A DNA stretch of 41,529 bases from an uncultured Lachnospiraceae bacterium (lineage in GTDB: Bacteria; Bacillota; Clostridia; Lachnospirales; Lachnospiraceae): contig CANQUH010000014.1 in the NCBI GenBank assembly GCA_947626965.1, forward strand, positions 1 to 41,529, written 5' to 3'. The notes under the pieces were generated by a model that saw only the letters and a list, made by a program, of their open reading frames with translations, had not been told where the DNA came from and searched no databases. The position numbers were made by a program, and so were the translations under genes. This document shows positions 41,353-41,529 of the stretch, piece after piece (position 1 is the stretch's first letter; the number at the start of each line of letters is the position of its first letter).

Positions 41353-41381
41353 ATTATAACAATTTTTCTGAGCAAAATCTA
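41353..41381 (-). promoter_or_regulatory. Probable promoter for the pyrH-frr operon
   Basis: TATAAT (41358-41353) with a weak TAGATT 17 bases upstream (41381-41376) on the minus strand. Confidence 0.5.
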
Positions 41382-41409
41382 CAAAAATTTGCCATTATGA
41401 TGCATTTTT

Positions 41410-41449
41410 TCTTCTGACATACCAGTTGGACAGTTTTCGTGTCAGAAGA
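41410..41449. repeat. Inverted repeat with 10-bp arms upstream of pyrH
   Basis: TCTTCTGACA (41410-41419) and TGTCAGAAGA (41440-41449) are perfect inverse repeats 20 bases apart. Non-coding. May be an operator, the end of a mobile element, or a terminator of an upstream gene. Confidence 0.55.
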
Positions 41450-41484
41450 CTGACCTGAGTTTTACAGTTTTGATGCCAGAAAGT

Positions 41485-41518
41485 CCCTGCATTGCCTGTG
41501 AATAAAGGCTTTGCAGGG
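41485..41518. repeat. Symmetric hairpin at the right edge
   Basis: CCCTGCA-TT-GCCT and AGGC-TT-TGCAGGG form a symmetric stem with an 8-base loop. No gene in the last 230 bases of the window; context beyond the edge is unknown. Confidence 0.55.
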
Positions 41519-41529
41519 TTCTTGTTATG

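Noticed and set aside
1-41529. tRNA, rRNA, CRISPR array, prophage or transposase genes
   Set aside because: None of the tell-tale conserved sequences or regular repeats was seen on either strand; the few repeats are short and dispersed.

Overview
The window looks like a chromosomal segment of an anaerobic, low-to-mid GC Gram-positive of the class Clostridia, most likely a Lachnospiraceae-type gut anaerobe. The signs are strong AGGAGG Shine-Dalgarno sites, several TTG/GTG starts, a leucine-type T-box leader, a Rex repressor, a SleB-type cortex/cell-wall hydrolase, a TepA-FtsK/SpoIIIE neighbourhood, and an NADH/NADP/ferredoxin-type electron-bifurcating gene set. No species is claimed. Almost everything is housekeeping and on the minus strand; only an ABC-F gene (22337-24250) and a citrate synthase (27315-28682) are on the plus strand. 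I see no tRNA, rRNA, CRISPR array, phage or transposase gene.

Layout, left to right: ilvN-ilvC (branched-chain amino acids; ilvC is cut by the edge), a secreted amidase with cell-wall-binding repeats, a CBS-pair protein, and a three-gene redox operon (3479-9273). The last gene of that operon is a large fusion of 2Fe-2S, GltD-like flavoprotein, ferredoxin and a degenerate molybdopterin-type domain. Then come a 63-codon orphan, ftsK, uppP and tepA; an operon of corC-like, yebC and an unknown CYITTA-motif protein; nnrE/D-alr-mazF; and rex, divergent from the ABC-F gene. Next is an 855-residue pyruvate-phosphate-dikinase-N-terminal-domain protein of unknown role with an attenuator-like leader, then citrate synthase, a small membrane protein, thrC, a SleB-like hydrolase and leuA behind a T-box. 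The right end holds recX-recA and the conserved run rseP-dxr-cdsA-uppS-frr-pyrH.

How the genes work together: ilvN/ilvC, leuA and thrC are amino-acid biosynthesis. uppS, uppP, cdsA, dxr, alr and the two hydrolases serve isoprenoid carrier, lipid and peptidoglycan metabolism. Rex and the three-subunit flavin/Fe-S complex point to control of NADH, NADPH and ferredoxin pools, and a Rex-like site lies in the leader of the redox operon.

The most unusual items are: (i) the redox complex, which fits a Sporomusa-type (Stn) bifurcating transhydrogenase but carries a molybdopterin-like domain with replaced catalytic residues; (ii) the dikinase-N-domain protein fused to what looks like a KaiC/RecA-like domain without a Walker A loop, preceded by a terminator/antiterminator-like leader; (iii) an apparently antitoxin-less MazF behind alr; and (iv) several short interspersed intergenic repeats. 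No unambiguously new multi-gene system was found.
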